From NCBI RefSeq assembly GCF_011038655.2, contig NZ_CP064954.1, forward strand, positions 1,860,001 to 1,924,000: a stretch of DNA of 64,000 bases, read 5' to 3'. A program made the translations under genes and the position numbers. The notes below the pieces were generated by a model. It was not told the origin of the DNA. It was given only the letters and a program-made list of their open reading frames with translations, and searched no databases. Below are positions 28,901-35,807 of the stretch, piece by piece; the stretch's first letter is position 1, and each line of letters starts with the position of its first letter. The DNA is from Corynebacterium lizhenjunii. GTDB lineage: Bacteria; Actinomycetota; Actinomycetes; Mycobacteriales; Mycobacteriaceae.

Positions 28901-31360
28901 GCCGCAATGATAGTTGAAGGTAAAGGTGTCTGGAACCTCCACCCCGGTGACATTGTTAACCACCAGCTTGCGCACAGAGACCGTACCCAGCTGGTAGTCA
29001 TAGGTATTGCGCAGCACCACGCGGTTTTGGGTAGAGTCCACCGCCGGGCTAATGGTGATCACCGGCTGGGTACGCGCCTGCTGGTTGCTCAACGTGCGGG
29101 CTTGATCGTTGGCATCGGAGCCCCGCACGGTGGTAGAAAGCAGCCGCACACCGGCTACATCTGCGTCCTCCTCCCACACCAGGCACTGCGCACCCACCGG
29201 AACATCGGGTATCACCACGGGCTGCGGAGTGCGTGCCTCGCTGAAAATCTCTTGCCTAAACTCCTTTGCGCCACTACCCCAGCTACACTTACCGGCCACC
29301 GTAAAGGCATGGTTGCGCACCTCCGGGGCCGCTGCAGCCGGGCCTGCCAATTCCTTCACCAGCTTCAGATCTCGCACGTGGTAGGCATAGGCTGCACTAA
29401 TGTCCACCACGGTGCGAGTGGGGTTAGCCCCATCTGGTACGCGCAGCTTATAGCTGCCACTATATGGGCCTTCCTGGGTGGTCTCCACCCCAGCGCCATC
29501 AACAGTCACGGTACGCCCGGTGAACTTGTAGCGCTGGCTTTCCTCACGGGTGAGCCCCGTCAACGGGCGCAGGTAGCAATCGCGTTCCACCGGCACCCCA
29601 CTGATTTCGGTGCGCCCAGTCTGGCCGGGTCCGGTAATTGTCAATTCAATGTCGCGGCGGCTAATCCGGGTGCCATCGCAGGTCAGCGAAAAGGTGTAGG
29701 TGCGCGGGTAACTCAGGTCACCGGCAGCCTCACCGTCGAGGTGCTTGCTCAGCGCCACCGTACCCGTGCGGTAGTTGTAGGTATTGGTAGCTTGCACCGG
29801 GTTATCGCCTGCCACCAACGTCACTGAGGTAGCCGGCAGCTTGCCGCTCCCCTTGCGGCCCACGCTCCAGTCCAACTCCAGGTCCTGCCCACCGGGCTGA
29901 GAGTTGGGGTCAACCTCTTCAAAAATGCACTGCGAGCCCGCGGGCAAGCCGGCGATTTCTTCCTGCGCGCCCTTGGCCAGCACCACGCTCCCCCGCAGCT
30001 GCTGGCCCGGATAGGCGCGGGCAAAACCGCGCGGCGGTTGGCAGATATAGCTGAAGGTAAAGGTGCGCAGCGCGACTTCTTGGAAATCCTGGGCATTGCC
30101 CTTAACGTTTTTGCTCAGCTGCACCTTAGCTGGTTGGAAGCGCGGTATCCAGCGCACCTGGCAGTAGAGCGGATCATTGTTCGCGTTGGCGGTGATCAAA
30201 TCAGATCTGCCCTGGCTGGGGTCATTGCGCAGGGTATAGCCGCTCGGAACCGAGCCCTCTGTAATGGTCAAGGTCTGGGTCTCTGTGGTACACGTCCACT
30301 CCGGACGGTAGCGCCGCAGCACCGTAGACGAGTCTGCTGTATCCCCAGTCGAGCGAAAAACCAGGTCCCCCTGGCGCAGGTAGCTGCTGTACTGGCCCAC
30401 GGTAGTAGGTATTTCGGTCTCGCGGCCGTTGAAGCGCGTGTAAAGGTGGAAATCAAAGGAGGTCGGGGTACCTGCCAAGGCGGACTCGAAGGCGGCATCG
30501 GCAGGCTGTTGGGCAACCTCACCGCCCGCACGCCCCAGGGCAATGGCCACAGCAAAGGCCTGGTGGAAAGGCGAAATAGTGCCAATGGTCAGCTGCTCAG
30601 GTCTGTCGACCTTGACCAGGAAAGAGCCCACGCGCTGGCCACGGTCCAACCTTCCAGAGTTACACACAAAACCATAAGTACCGCCGGCTATGCCGTAGGC
30701 AGGTGCCTGGCGAATGGACCCGGGCCCAAATCCACTGGTACACGCCGATTCATAGCCGGCCGGGGTAATACGCTGTGCGCTTAGCGCAGAGGTCTCACCG
30801 GCGTCGTGGACGTAGAGGTACTCGCGATAGATATTCAAAATGTCATCGTGCGTGGTGGCCTCAGCATCAGCGACATAGAGCGAAAAGTCCTTCACGGCGG
30901 TGCCGTCTTCTTGCGTCAGCGTGATGTCGCTCAACAAGACGGCGACCTCGCGGTTGCCCAATTTGTCTTGTTGGTCAGTCTTAATCAACGGTTGGGTGTT
31001 ATCCCCCGGGTAGGGAATAAAGGTGCTGACCCCATCGCGTACATGGCCGAATGCCGCCTGGTCCCAGGCGCGGTTGCCTACGGTGACCTGGTCATCCCGG
31101 CCACGGACCTGGTGCAGGTTAAAACTCAGCGTATAGCGCCCCAGCTTTTTGGACCATTTCTCCCCAGTAAAGGTTGCACCACTAAAGTCCAGCCAGCACA
31201 GCTCTTTAGCTAAGCTTGCCGATGCCCCCGTGGACTGCCGGTAGGCACAACCCTCCAGGTCCTGGGTGTCACGGGCTTGCGCCACCGGCACTGCCACCAT
31301 AACGAGCAGGAGTGCCATCAGCCACACCAGCAGCCGATATAGCCTTACGCGAACTGACAT
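25928..31360 (-). CDS. Giant LPETG-anchored pilus tip/adhesin with ten DUF5979-like modules (SpaF/SpaC type)
   Basis: 1810-aa secreted surface protein. Signal peptide residues 1-29 (cut after 'VPVAQA'). Unique N-terminal domain about 30-400. Then ten modules of about 125 residues (about 400-1660), each starting with a 'V.LSK/V.VRK' strand, carrying one early Cys ('FTFNYHCG', 'YTFSLTCDG') and a second Cys before an acidic E-motif ('GSQCIFEEV', 'GNTCTFTEN', 'GAWCTFSES'), and ending in 'NTY.Y'. A DUF11-like domain follows at about 1665-1770, then LPETG, a membrane helix and 'YQRRNRD'. By position it is the likely tip adhesin. I see no von Willebrand A domain with a MIDAS. The paired Cys suggest oxidative folding outside the cell. 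Confidence 0.88.
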   Translation of the reverse strand: MSVRVRLYRLLVWLMALLLVMVAVPVAQARDTQDLEGCAYRQSTGASASLAKELCWLDFSGATFTGEKWSKKLGRYTLSFNLHQVRGRDDQVTVGNRAWDQAAFGHVRDGVSTFIPYPGDNTQPLIKTDQQDKLGNREVAVLLSDITLTQEDGTAVKDFSLYVADAEATTHDDILNIYREYLYVHDAGETSALSAQRITPAGYESACTSGFGPGSIRQAPAYGIAGGTYGFVCNSGRLDRGQRVGSFLVKVDRPEQLTIGTISPFHQAFAVAIALGRAGGEVAQQPADAAFESALAGTPTSFDFHLYTRFNGRETEIPTTVGQYSSYLRQGDLVFRSTGDTADSSTVLRRYRPEWTCTTETQTLTITEGSVPSGYTLRNDPSQGRSDLITANANNDPLYCQVRWIPRFQPAKVQLSKNVKGNAQDFQEVALRTFTFSYICQPPRGFARAYPGQQLRGSVVLAKGAQEEIAGLPAGSQCIFEEVDPNSQPGGQDLELDWSVGRKGSGKLPATSVTLVAGDNPVQATNTYNYRTGTVALSKHLDGEAAGDLSYPRTYTFSLTCDGTRISRRDIELTITGPGQTGRTEISGVPVERDCYLRPLTGLTREESQRYKFTGRTVTVDGAGVETTQEGPYSGSYKLRVPDGANPTRTVVDISAAYAYHVRDLKLVKELAGPAAAAPEVRNHAFTVAGKCSWGSGAKEFRQEIFSEARTPQPVVIPDVPVGAQCLVWEEDADVAGVRLLSTTVRGSDANDQARTLSNQQARTQPVITISPAVDSTQNRVVLRNTYDYQLGTVSVRKLVVNNVTGVEVPDTFTFNYHCGQRAVLNPNGNVEAVELRGTVEVPAGQARTLDVQVPYGNTCTFTENAPSLHGSGVAWSSDVASAEVTVGAPTQEVRVTNTFDPVGQGLTVIHQVRSHPELARPVEYSLECTTEQGRPIDLGQHARFSLDATTAVHKVPAQLLPAGSQCSLAEASPEPGQRNGDGGEFPISRASRLQVGEDDREFAAANRVVVGEATVATVSHSYDYVYAGVSGTKEVAFDPATAQYIPQVRQQEKREREFNVSLRCTFPLGGAPTQVGTTITDGGTVDFGRFPIGSQCEAAEATSSTAAGIELDRQVRVNGRSEPVRQQLRLGADTRVEFLNTYSRQLAPVTVNKVARIPGDITGHYARAGKQIGFHTHTFTLECWDPVQDLLADAPLLRRTGTITGPGTHTFSEVPVGLECHLRGDNFGDLFLELPEENLQATLRPSSVDWVVDKNDGTAQEDTDLDNDVTDSQFFAITADGEVVDLINNYEYVTTRLRMSKEVVAAPADFALLRREQEFAFTQQCKGVGYEHSTIGVGNRTLPATLRLADFRKTGSRDGKDVYTYTSPEVEVPLGAWCTFSESTPAGLPAQLQWQAPPAVEQRADGTASWDFSNVFTRRLAPVRFVHTHTGYLTGADEAGYTGTVRCGDATWTIRRSLQEATAANAEVLELPVDVECQWDISASPALRPNPNLEVTAGARTPLISFGQPAQTLPRPQEVTAAMKQTTFDFHVPVADSALTLSAEAIFLRDRMNVVLEKQEVGGQGQDYDFHTTCGTVDGRQDFRMRAGQRVVIEDIVVNQDCQLYERSGAILQLGELAPDTRLANARAEKDFLAYRVLPVADAADTTTGSDSAAAARWTLVARNVFPRLSLDKNIAGPTVGGVTILPNGATTMEVTYTVTNTGGTGVRDLVLSDPQVGEVGRIEHLEVGQSRQFTVTVDISATPRGRIESTATVSGVPDLGGEVNASATAAALRLSSVLPETGQRALVLVLLLGLAAALYGLYQRRNRD

Positions 31361-33150
31361 TAGCGGTCCTCCTTAGACCTGCGCAGCACCAGCCCCAGCC
31401 CCAGCAGGACTACAGCTAGCAGCACAATCTCGCGCACCCCAGCGCCAGTGCGCGCCAGGTTACCTTGTTCCCACGTCACCGTCACCGCACCGGAGGCCTC
31501 GGGCGCGCTACAGCCTGCCTGTTCCGGGGAAAGACAGTAGCCATCCGGGGCAAAGTGGGCGGTGTTGCGCAAGGGGGTGTCCGTGGCGGAATCGGCACGC
31601 ACGCGCGTGAGCAACTCTATGGACACGGTGGTCTCCGGGTGACCTTGTCGCAGGCCAGCGAGTTTGTCCAACCCCGCCGCGGTCAGGGAGAACTCCACGG
31701 TGTTTCCGTTGCGTACGGTGGCGGTGTAGTGAGCTGGCTCCAAGGCCTTCTCCCCGTCCACGGTGCGCACAACTGCCCGGCGCACGCCCGCAAACTCTAG
31801 CCGGGGCTCAAGTTCGTCGATGAGCACATACTGGTGCAAGCGCCCGCTCGCATCCACCGGTGGCACGGTAGCGCTGAGGCGAAATACCGCTTCCCCACCC
31901 GGGCGGGCCTGTGTAGACAGTGCAGTCTTGCTAATGCTATTGGGCGTGGCCTTCGCGGTAGCGCGGGTGAGCTCGCCTGCCCGCACCAAGGCTAGGAAGG
32001 GTGCGGTGGCTTCGGAGAGTTCATGCACCACATAAACCCCAGGTTCTAGGTTGCTGAAGGTAGCCACGCCCTGAGAATTGGTGCTTTGGGTGCGCTCTGG
32101 GCCCAAAGTGTAGCCAGGTGTTGAGGTCAACAACCGGGGGTTAGCCTGCACGGCCTGCCCAAGCTGCTGGGCCGAGTCTGCTGCAAAGCCTTCCAACCGG
32201 GCTGCGGAAAACTGCCCCGAGATGCCTTCCGTGGCTACCTCTAGCTCCTGGGCACTGGCCGGGGTAGGAGAGGCCGTAGCTAGCCCTGCTGCCAGGACAG
32301 CCCCCACGGCGGTAATTGCAGCTGTGGGTTGGGCAGGCTTGCGACGGCGCGACCACCACAGCAGGTAGAGCACAATCAACACTGCTAGCACCACAGCGAT
32401 AGTCATCCACCATTGCCACGGGGAGGAGTAACGCTGGTCTAGCTGCCCAGGGGCCTCCACGCGCTGGCCGTGAACCAATAAGCGGTGGGAGTTAATGCCA
32501 TAAGGGGTACAGGTAACGAGGGTAAGCAAGTCTTGTCCAGCCACCGGGGCAATGCGGTCAATGTCTTGGGGCAAGACTGTCTCAGTGCCCGTGACTTCAT
32601 AGGCCAGCACCTGGCCCATGACCTCTACAGTAAATACGTCTCCAGCGCGCAGGTGGGTCAAATTATCGAACATGGTCAGCGTGGCCAGGCCAGTGTGGCC
32701 GGTGAGCACCGCATGGGTGCCTTCGCCTCCCACCGGCAGTGCCGTGCCGTAAAGGTGGCCCACCCCGTGGGAAAGCACGCTGGTGGAGGTACCGTGATAC
32801 ACCGGCAGATCCAGGTCTACCGCTGGGGCCCGCAGGCGGGCCATCGGCGCCAGGGTAGACAAAATGCTTTGGTACTCCTGGTATGCCGGGGAATTAACGT
32901 CTACTCCATTGATCCACGGATCCGGCGCGCCTACCTCCGGCAGGTTGGCGTTATAGTGCGCGGCGCGGGCAAATTCTTCCGCGCGCACCTGCTCTGGCAG
33001 CCGCGCCACCGTGCGCGAATACTCCTGAGCAATGCGGTGCTGCTCATAGTTTTTCGCCAGGGTGAGCACCACTGGTGTCAGAAACACCAGCAACGCCAGC
33101 AGGAGGTAGATCACTGAGCGCTTAGAGCGTGCAGGACGCGTGCCACCCAT
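31360..33150 (-). CDS. Class C sortase fused in frame to a minor/basal pilin (SrtB-SpaE-like polyprotein)
   Basis: One 596-codon frame encodes two complete proteins. Residues 1-270 are a class C sortase: N-terminal helix 12-32, lid motif DPW 77-79, H152 ('LTGHTGLATL'), C214 ('LVTCTPYGIN'), R223 and C-terminal helix about 248-266, ending SRRRK. Residues 275-300 resemble a signal peptide with an SPase I site 'TPASA-QE'. Residues 301-596 are a pilin: Spa-type fold with 'LEPGVYVVHELSEATAPF', sorting signal LARTG at about 564, helix and 'RRSKEDR'. No internal ATG or SD is visible at the junction. AGGAGG precedes the ATG at 33150. A signal-peptidase-processed polyprotein is inferred. Confidence 0.87.
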   Translation of the reverse strand: MGGTRPARSKRSVIYLLLALLVFLTPVVLTLAKNYEQHRIAQEYSRTVARLPEQVRAEEFARAAHYNANLPEVGAPDPWINGVDVNSPAYQEYQSILSTLAPMARLRAPAVDLDLPVYHGTSTSVLSHGVGHLYGTALPVGGEGTHAVLTGHTGLATLTMFDNLTHLRAGDVFTVEVMGQVLAYEVTGTETVLPQDIDRIAPVAGQDLLTLVTCTPYGINSHRLLVHGQRVEAPGQLDQRYSSPWQWWMTIAVVLAVLIVLYLLWWSRRRKPAQPTAAITAVGAVLAAGLATASPTPASAQELEVATEGISGQFSAARLEGFAADSAQQLGQAVQANPRLLTSTPGYTLGPERTQSTNSQGVATFSNLEPGVYVVHELSEATAPFLALVRAGELTRATAKATPNSISKTALSTQARPGGEAVFRLSATVPPVDASGRLHQYVLIDELEPRLEFAGVRRAVVRTVDGEKALEPAHYTATVRNGNTVEFSLTAAGLDKLAGLRQGHPETTVSIELLTRVRADSATDTPLRNTAHFAPDGYCLSPEQAGCSAPEASGAVTVTWEQGNLARTGAGVREIVLLAVVLLGLGLVLRRSKEDR

Positions 33151-33217
33151 CGGTGCGGCTACCTCCTATCTGGGTCACTGATGCCAATAAGCAGTTGCTT
33201 TAGGTAGACGTGCGGGC

Positions 33218-34708
33218 TTAAGCTCGCGAATCCTGGTACGAGGTGTACAGACCGCGGGCCAGCAGGAGCAGACCGAGCAAGAACACCAACACAATGCCCC
33301 ACGCACCGGTAGCCGGCAGCTGTCCCAGGACGGAGTTCTTCTGGTTATCCACAGACACTGCCAGTTGCCGGGCCTGTCCTTCCACCGCAGTAACTACCTG
33401 CGGCTCCGGGTTGCGCACATAGCCCTCCGGCGCCTTGGTTTCGAGCACGCAGTACTGAATGGCCTCCACACCGGTGCCAGCGGCAAAAGAGCTCAGTGGG
33501 ATATTCGAAATGGTCGCAGTCGCGTTACCGCCTTGGGCGTCACCACCTGCGGTGGTGGCGATGGTGCGTTTGTCCTGCCCAGCTGGCTTAACGTTGAGTG
33601 CTTGCCCCACCAGGGTGCCCTTGCCCTCATTGACCGTGCACTGGTAGAGCTCAAACTCCGCTCCGTTGAGGCTCTTATCCCCATTGGTGGTGGTCTTAGT
33701 AATGGTCAAGGTGCCGAAGGTGGTGGCCGTCGGGTTGTTTTCGACCTGCTCCGTTGCCGGATCATCGCCGTTGGTGTCTACCATAGCGTCGTTGGGTAGC
33801 TCAATGGTAGCTGTGTTGGTGATTTGGCCCTGGGCGTTAATGGCCTGCTCAGAGACCGTGGCCTGGAACTCCACCAGGACCTTAAGCGCCGGACTGGACT
33901 TACGGGCAGTTTCCAGCTTGGCGCGGCCAGCGTCGGTGAAGTTCACCCGTAGCGTGTTTCCCTCATTGCTAATGGTGTAATCTTCGGCCGCGAGCGCCGT
34001 GCTGGTGGTATCTCCGGCCAGGGAGATCTTGGCGGAATCAGCCACATAGGTCAGGCCGACCACCAGTGGGTCTTCCACATTAAACCGCGTCAGGGCGCCA
34101 GCTGGCACTGGGGCGTTGACGGTGTAAGTCAGGTTATCGCCTACCGTCACGCCGGTGTCCTTGACCTGCTTGGTGGGGGTGATCTTCTGGTTCTTTGGCT
34201 TCACCGTTTGCGAATAGGACCACTGCCCGTTTTCCGAGTGCGGCAAGGCGACCAGGAAGGGCGCAGCAGCGGTATAGCCTTCCTTTTGCAATTCAGTGAT
34301 CTTGTACAGACCCACCGTAAAGTCTTCATTATCCTCGGTGCGCAGGGTGACGGTACCGTCATTTCCCGTGGTGACCGTGGCTACTTCGGTGAAGTCGTTG
34401 GCTGTTTCCGCCTTGAGCTCCGCAGCCTTCTTCCAACCTTCCTGGGTGCTCAGATTAACGCCGTTGATCCTCTCAATCCTGAACTGGACACCGCCCAGCG
34501 GGGTGTCCGTCTGGCCTGGATCACCCAGGTACTTCTGGATAGTCAGGCTCACGTTGGCGTCGTTATTTACCAGGTTGGCTTGCTCCAGCGTGGCGGGTTG
34601 GGGAATGGTCTCCCCGCCAATTTCTTGAGCCCCAGCAAATCCGGTGCAGGCGATGGTCAGGGCGCTGGCGGCTACCGCGCCAGCAATGCGCATAGAGAAC
34701 TTAGACAT
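33218..34708 (-). CDS. Major pilin, SpaD/SpaA type
   Basis: Shaft subunit of a covalent pilus, 496 aa. Signal peptide residues 1-27 ('FAGA-QE'). The pilin motif is seen as 'WSYSQTVKPKN' with W163 and the predicted nucleophile K172, which a sortase joins to the next subunit's LPATG threonine. The E-box is 'YCVLETKAPEGY' (E423), stabilising an isopeptide bond. LPATG is at 464-468, followed by a helix and 'YTSYQDSRA'. It is first in the locus, directly behind the predicted promoter, as expected for the most abundant subunit. Confidence 0.93.
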   Translation of the reverse strand: MSKFSMRIAGAVAASALTIACTGFAGAQEIGGETIPQPATLEQANLVNNDANVSLTIQKYLGDPGQTDTPLGGVQFRIERINGVNLSTQEGWKKAAELKAETANDFTEVATVTTGNDGTVTLRTEDNEDFTVGLYKITELQKEGYTAAAPFLVALPHSENGQWSYSQTVKPKNQKITPTKQVKDTGVTVGDNLTYTVNAPVPAGALTRFNVEDPLVVGLTYVADSAKISLAGDTTSTALAAEDYTISNEGNTLRVNFTDAGRAKLETARKSSPALKVLVEFQATVSEQAINAQGQITNTATIELPNDAMVDTNGDDPATEQVENNPTATTFGTLTITKTTTNGDKSLNGAEFELYQCTVNEGKGTLVGQALNVKPAGQDKRTIATTAGGDAQGGNATATISNIPLSSFAAGTGVEAIQYCVLETKAPEGYVRNPEPQVVTAVEGQARQLAVSVDNQKNSVLGQLPATGAWGIVLVFLLGLLLLARGLYTSYQDSRA

Positions 34709-34830
34709 GGTCTACCTATCCCCCAGGAATCCTGGGACGAGGTGCACCCACACCCGCCCCCAAGGAGGTGCGAGCGCACAGCAATCGAGTTGACAGTGCC
34801 ATAATAAAACGCCTGCCAGCGCATTTACAA
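34709..34830 (-). promoter_or_regulatory. Pilus locus promoter and leader
   Basis: On the minus strand, TTGTAA (34830-34825) and TATTAT (34806-34801) are separated by 18 bases, a plausible housekeeping promoter giving a leader of about 85 nt. The leader contains the inverted repeat CCCAGG-ATT-CCTGGG (34736-34722) just before the SD-like GGGGATAGG, which could modulate access to the SD. The rest of the 310-bp gap (34831-34973) is AT-richer, contains a tandem TAGATGGTGC duplication around 34940-34962, and holds no gene I can support. Confidence 0.5.
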
Positions 34831-34973
34831 GCTCCGCACAGCTAAAGCGAAGCCTTTGTCCGCGCGCGCGATGGATAAACCAGGATAAACACAGCCCAGC
34901 CCGCCATAAACTACAGGCCGAAAAGTGAATATAAATTATCTAGATGGTGCTAGATGGTGCTAGGAAAACGCAT

Positions 34974-35003
34974 GTAGCCCCACACACCAGGGTGCGGGGC
35001 TAC
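34974..35003 (-). terminator. Terminator downstream of rpmA
   Basis: Perfect 8-bp stem GTAGCCCC / GGGGCTAC (34974-34981, 34996-35003) located 15 bases after the rpmA stop, followed on the minus strand by a short weak T run (GCGTTTTCC). It separates rplU-rpmA transcription from the pilus genes. Confidence 0.7.
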
Positions 35004-35018
35004 AGTCCGGAAAAGCTC

Positions 35019-35297
35019 TTAAGCGGAAGCCTCAGCAGCAACCTGCTCAGCCGGAACGATGTTAACGATGCGACGGTTACGCTTGATGCCGAACTGCACA
35101 GAGCCAGCCTCGAGCGCGAACAGCGTGTCATCGCCGCCACGGCCAACGTTCTCACCCGGGTGGAACTTGGTGCCGCGCTGACGCACGATGATCTCGCCAG
35201 CCTTAACCTGCTGACCACCGAAGCGCTTAACGCCGAGGTACTTCGGGTTAGAATCGCGACCGTTGCTGGAGCTGGAAGCACCCTTCTTGTGTGCCAT
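35019..35297 (-). CDS. rpmA: 50S ribosomal protein L27
   Basis: Large-subunit protein near the peptidyl-transferase centre. The 92-aa sequence starts '[20 protein letters not shown]' and contains '[20 protein letters not shown]', the L27 signature. There is no N-terminal extension of the Firmicutes cleaved type. It follows rplU by 40 bases. In most bacteria obgE comes next; here the pilus locus does. Confidence 0.97.
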   Translation of the reverse strand: MAHKKGASSSSNGRDSNPKYLGVKRFGGQQVKAGEIIVRQRGTKFHPGENVGRGGDDTLFALEAGSVQFGIKRNRRIVNIVPAEQVAAEASA

Positions 35298-35337
35298 GTG
35301 GTTTCCCTCCTTTAGGGGTATACGAGCCGGTTAGGGC

Positions 35338-35643
35338 TTACTTAATACCGGTAATCTTCAAAACGGTCAGCGGCTGACGGTGGCCCTGACGCTTCTTGTA
35401 GCCGGTCTTGTTCTTGTACTTCAGGATGTCAATCTTCGGACCCTTGCCGTGGTCGACGATCTCTGCAGTAACGCTAACCTTCTCCAGGTCAGCGGCCTTG
35501 GCCTTGACGTTGGCGCCATCGACGAGCAGAACCGGGGTGAGAGCAACGGACGAACCCGGCTCACCCTCGATCTTCTCGACCTTGACGAGGTCACCTTCAG
35601 CAACCTTGTACTGCTTGCCGCCGGTCTTGACGATCGCGTACAT
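35338..35643 (-). CDS. rplU: 50S ribosomal protein L21
   Basis: 101-aa ribosomal protein beginning '[20 protein letters not shown]' and ending '[15 protein letters not shown]', both family hallmarks. First gene of the rplU-rpmA unit. A promoter candidate with an inverted repeat lies in the 164-bp gap to rne. Confidence 0.97.
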   Translation of the reverse strand: MYAIVKTGGKQYKVAEGDLVKVEKIEGEPGSSVALTPVLLVDGANVKAKAADLEKVSVTAEIVDHGKGPKIDILKYKNKTGYKKRQGHRQPLTVLKITGIK

Positions 35644-35719
35644 AGAGGGCTACCCCTTATCTAAACTCGGCTCAGGGCCAACCGGAGCTGGCCCTGAATG
35701 GACTTGGACTATTCATAGC

Positions 35720-35758
35720 GTTTAGGCGCAGTTCTATCACCTAAACAGCGACTGTCAA
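35720..35758 (-). promoter_or_regulatory. Putative rplU-rpmA promoter with overlapping inverted repeat
   Basis: Minus-strand TTGACA (35758-35753), 16-base spacer, TAGAAC (35736-35731). A 7-bp inverted repeat GTTTAGG / CCTAAAC (35746-35740, 35726-35720) encloses the -10 region and could be an operator or fold at the start of the transcript. Confidence 0.5.
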
Positions 35759-35807
35759 AGACTACCCCGTCAGGACTACTTTGTCCAAACCGGACCCTAG
35801 CACAGAA

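Noticed and set aside
25928..31360. CRISPR-like or DNA-level repeats in the adhesin gene
   Set aside because: The periodicity is at protein-fold level; the DNA of the ten modules has diverged and no direct repeats were seen.
34940..34962. Tandem TAGATGGTGC duplication before the pilus promoter
   Set aside because: Only two 10-bp copies, no symmetry or link to the predicted promoter boxes; may be chance.
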